A DNA stretch of 64,000 nucleotides from Ecdyonurus torrentis (taxonomy: Eukaryota; Arthropoda; Insecta; Ephemeroptera; Heptageniidae): NCBI GenBank assembly GCA_949318235.1, contig OX439136.1:9865635-9929634 (forward strand), read 5' to 3'. The notes under the pieces are model-generated. The model did not search any database. It was not told the origin of the DNA and saw only the letters and a program-made list of their open reading frames with translations. Every line of letters begins with the position of its first letter. Positions within the stretch are counted from its first letter, which is position 1. The position numbers and the translations under genes are program-made. Shown here piece after piece: positions 61,300 to 64,000 of the stretch.

Positions 61300-61682
61300 C
61301 CCTCAAGCGCTCGGACAGGGTCTGTCTGCTTTTTCCCCCCTCTTTGTAATCGCGTATCCATTGCTCTATTTTTTCTAACCTTAGACACACGACCTCTCTT
61401 ATTCCTAAAATGCTTGAAAATTGTGAATCGCGGTCAATGTATTTCTTATGGACAATTTCAATGGAGTAATTTTAGTTATTTAATTTTTCATTGTTACAAT
61501 AATTGCGATAAAAACGTTTCAATTATTTTTCTATATAGGTTAAAAAATTTTGGATCATCTGTAAAAAAAAATGAGTTTCGTACAATGGATACCTTTTGTA
61601 ATATTTAACTGGGAAAATAGGGCCTGCTTGACTAGGCTCGGCCTTCCGCGCAAAAAGTTTTGTCCGGCATCTTGAGGGTTAT
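61296..61682. mobile_element. piggyBac-like MITE, TTAA|CCCTCAAG ends, abutting the previous element
   Basis: CCCTCAAGCGCTCGGACAG starts at 61300 after TTAA. The right end TTTTGTCCGGCATCTTGAGGG finishes at 61678 before TTAT, a decayed TTAA. The CCC-starting TIR and TTAA site are piggyBac hallmarks. 379 bp, no transposase. Confidence 0.72.
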
Positions 61683-61739
61683 ATTTTATGGTAATAGGTA
61701 ATAGGACTTAATTATTGCTTTTTTTTTATCCAAGTGTCT

Positions 61740-62071
61740 TTAAAGTCATAGACCACATAAAACAACATGTGCTTTTTAATGAATAAACATGAAATGGGAT
61801 CTTCAAAACTGATCACAATTTTTACCAGAAGCCCCACGAGAGAACGTGAAAATACTGTAAAGTATGCAATTTCCGTGACTATTCATGTAATGACGTCAGA
61901 AACATGCAAAAATTAGTATGAAAATGTTGTGCGGGTTACATAAATTGAAATTTCTGATCACTACTACGGCGCTACAGTTGGGTTTTAAGACAAACTTAAG
62001 TTATTTATGTAAGTCCCATCAAGTGTTTTGTGATATAAATGCTTATGTTTTTCTCTGGTCTATTCCTTTAA
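61740..62071 (-). mobile_element. Family A TTAA MITE, full length
   Basis: TTAAAGTCATAGACCACATA at the left; CTCTGGTCTATTCCTTTAA at the right; TTAA on both sides. Small internal deletion next to TTTTTACCAGAAGCCCCACG compared with other copies. Confidence 0.82.
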
Positions 62072-62522
62072 TTATCAGAAGCATTTTTAAACGAATAAAT
62101 CACCAAAATACAAAACTGTTGAAAATTATAATTTGTGATAAAAATATATTAAATCGTATAACGATGAAACATGACTGTACATTAACCTATACCCAGTATC
62201 AATTTTCTCAACATTTTTCAAATAAAAAGATCAATAAATAGTTCAAATATAAAACATAAAAAATTTATAGTTTATCTTTTACAACTTTTTGGTTGTAAGA
62301 TTTATGTTTCATGACATCACGGTGACGTTTGTGGTTACCAATCTTGACTAACTTGTCTTAAAACTTTTCATGCTTCCTACAAAAGTAATCTCATCTCTTA
62401 TAGTCTTACGTTAGAATGTCAAACTTATGAAAAGTTTACTGCAAAAATGTACCTACGCTTTAAACTTTTTTTTTTTCACAATTACGCACACAATTTTCTT
62501 ATTGCAAGAAAAGTTTCCTGAA

Positions 62523-62551
62523 GTGTTAGTAAATATATATATATATATATA
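62523..62551. repeat. (AT)n microsatellite
   Basis: AT run ending at the TACAGGGTGTCC motif. Confidence 0.95.
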
Positions 62552-62900
62552 TACAGGGTGTCCATAAAGTCTTTTGGAGAAGTAAATGTTAATAAATCAT
62601 AGAAGACTAAACTCAAAATTAATTTTATTAGATGATATATCAAATGAAAGCCTAGGATCTGAAATTTATGAACATGAATACAGAATAAAAATCGGTTACA
62701 TTGTTTGGTCACAAACATTAAATAACCAAAAATTCATTTTTTTTTTTTTTTTGGTGAATGCCATAAAGGTTATGCTTGAGTTTTCAAAGTTTTCCTTTTT
62801 TTTATCCTGTAACTTTTACAGTCACTTTTTGGACAGTTTAGACTTAAAATTCTCAGTTACACTGTCTAAGATGTACATGGCACCTTATCTGGTATGACAG
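62550..62900. mobile_element. Possible mariner-type fragment beginning TACAGGGTGTCCATAAAGTC
   Basis: CAGGGTGTCC[AC].AAAGTC after TA is a terminus I associate with mariner-like elements in invertebrates. The right terminus was not found. The + strand frame 62586-62897 lacks any transposase motif. Confidence 0.35.
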
Positions 62901-62909
62901 TTTGAAAAA

Positions 62910-63402
<493 letters not shown>

Positions 63403-63432
63403 TAAATATATATATATATAACATATATATTC

Positions 63433-63590
63433 ATCGTTGGTCCGCTATAATGTCCGATGTCCAATTGACCTTGAAAAAATATATTTCATCGGATCGACCC
63501 CAAATTTTGGATTTTTCCATTTCAGGCCATTTGCAGCAAAAAATATTTTTCAAGGTCAAATAGACATCGGACAATATAGCGAACCTGCGA

Positions 63591-63594
<4 letters not shown>
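63433..63594. mobile_element. 160 bp hairpin MITE next to the last exon
   Basis: CATCGTTGGTCCGCTATAAT and TGTCCGATGTCCAATTGACC at the left mirror GGTCAAATAGACATCGGACA and ATATAGCGAACCTGCGACGA at the right. The loop region is CCCCAAATTTTGGATTTTTCC. AT arrays on both sides. Confidence 0.8.

Positions 63595-63655
<61 letters not shown>
63591..63655. repeat. (AT)n microsatellite, 45 bp before the last acceptor
   Basis: AT run ending just upstream of the polypyrimidine tract of the last exon. Confidence 0.95.
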
Positions 63656-63659
<4 letters not shown>

Positions 63660-63700
63660 TAGTTCTAGTAAGTTTTCAAATTATATTCTTTTGTTTTCAG

Positions 63701-63920
63701 CTCCAAGTACGGATACGTGAACTGCATATTTTCCATCGCTGAGCAGAAATGTAATCTAGGAGCTGCAAACTTACTAAAAGAAATAGCAGGAAAAATGTTT
63801 GACATTCATCTCTGCAAATCTGTGGAAGAAGATATGTCTGTAATGTGTTCTGGAAATGAGTTACCACCATTACCGCCAATGTCCGTTATGTTGGTACTTT
63901 CCCTATTCCTAATCTTCTAA
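63701..63920 (+). CDS. Terminal coding exon of the cysteine-rich DUF19-like protein, with possible GPI-type tail
   Basis: The acceptor is TTTTGTTTTCAG ending at 63700. The first base C completes TG|C = Cys, giving ...NVCC SKYGYVNCIFSIAEQKC. The exon then encodes LLKEIAGKMFDIHLCKSVE and MCSGNELPPLPPMSVMLV, and ends in a short hydrophobic tail LVLSLFLIF and TAA at 63918-63920. Five cysteines fall here including the split codon, giving 14 in the visible ~207 residues. An even number suggests up to seven disulfides. The proline-rich linker and C-terminal hydrophobic stretch after SGN could be a GPI-anchor signal; this is inference, and the tail is short (about 11-13 residues). Biological function is unknown; a secreted or surface-tethered protein is the safest reading. 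Confidence 0.92.
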
Positions 63921-64000
63921 CAAGCAATGTAATCATTTAAGTAGTTAAGGTATGGAAAAAAAATAGAGAAAGGTATGGAAATTTTAATTTTAGGTACATA
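63921..64000 (+). other. Start of 3' UTR, window edge
   Basis: This is the AT-rich sequence after the TAA stop. No AATAAA polyadenylation signal appears in the visible 80 bases, so the 3' UTR continues past the window. Confidence 0.6.

Noticed and set aside
62586..62897. 103-residue frame as a transposase remnant
   Set aside because: No DDE/D motif, no helix-turn-helix and an FFFFF run from poly-T.

Overview
This window is almost entirely non-coding DNA from a large, AT-rich, intron-rich animal genome. It has no operons, no tightly packed ORFs and no bacterial signals. It does have spliceosomal exons with GT..AG borders, a tRNA-derived SINE, a 5'-truncated LINE, many small inverted-repeat transposons and very long, pure microsatellites. 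The only protein I can reconstruct is a secreted-type, 14-cysteine protein. Its cysteine spacing resembles DUF19/T20D4.11-like proteins, which are common in chelicerates such as spiders and horseshoe crabs. A chelicerate or other arthropod is my best guess. The species and even the phylum are inferred, not shown.

The gene: four consecutive coding exons on the + strand (34537-34672, 46823-46965, 47657-47783, 63701-63920) join in frame with matching splice phases and perfect GT/AG borders. Together they encode the last ~207 residues of the protein and end at a TAA at 63918-63920. Exon 2 starts in phase 1 and has no start methionine, so at least one 5' exon (signal peptide) is missing. It lies upstream in this window unseen, or outside it. 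The introns are about 12.1 kb, 0.7 kb and 15.9 kb, and everything else in the right half of the window is intronic.

The rest is a dense graveyard of small transposons. I could define several families by comparing copies within the window: (A) a ~335 bp TTAA-bounded family, with eight full or partial copies; (B) a ~315 bp TTAA-bounded palindromic family, with four copies plus one possible; (C) a ~305 bp family with TAGGGT ends, AT-rich targets and eight full or partial copies; (D) a ~235 bp family with CACGGAAA ends and a TA target duplication, three copies; two TTAA/CCCT-ended piggyBac-like elements; a family carrying an expanded poly-G tract; and many single hairpin elements. Two nested insertions can be resolved to the base or nearly so. 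A ~370 bp SINE with tRNA-like A and B boxes occurs twice in opposite orientations.

Two unusually large and nearly perfect palindromes sit side by side at 15.36-17.28 kb: one with ~445 bp arms and a ~430 bp spacer, the other with ~232 bp arms and a 7-base loop. They are the strongest unexplained structures here. Long (AT)n, (CT)n and two ~270-300 bp (ATTC)n arrays account for nearly all the repetitive 'ORFs' (YIYI, SLSL, FIHS). I saw no convincing evidence of a new enzymatic or defence system. The novelty is in the repeats.
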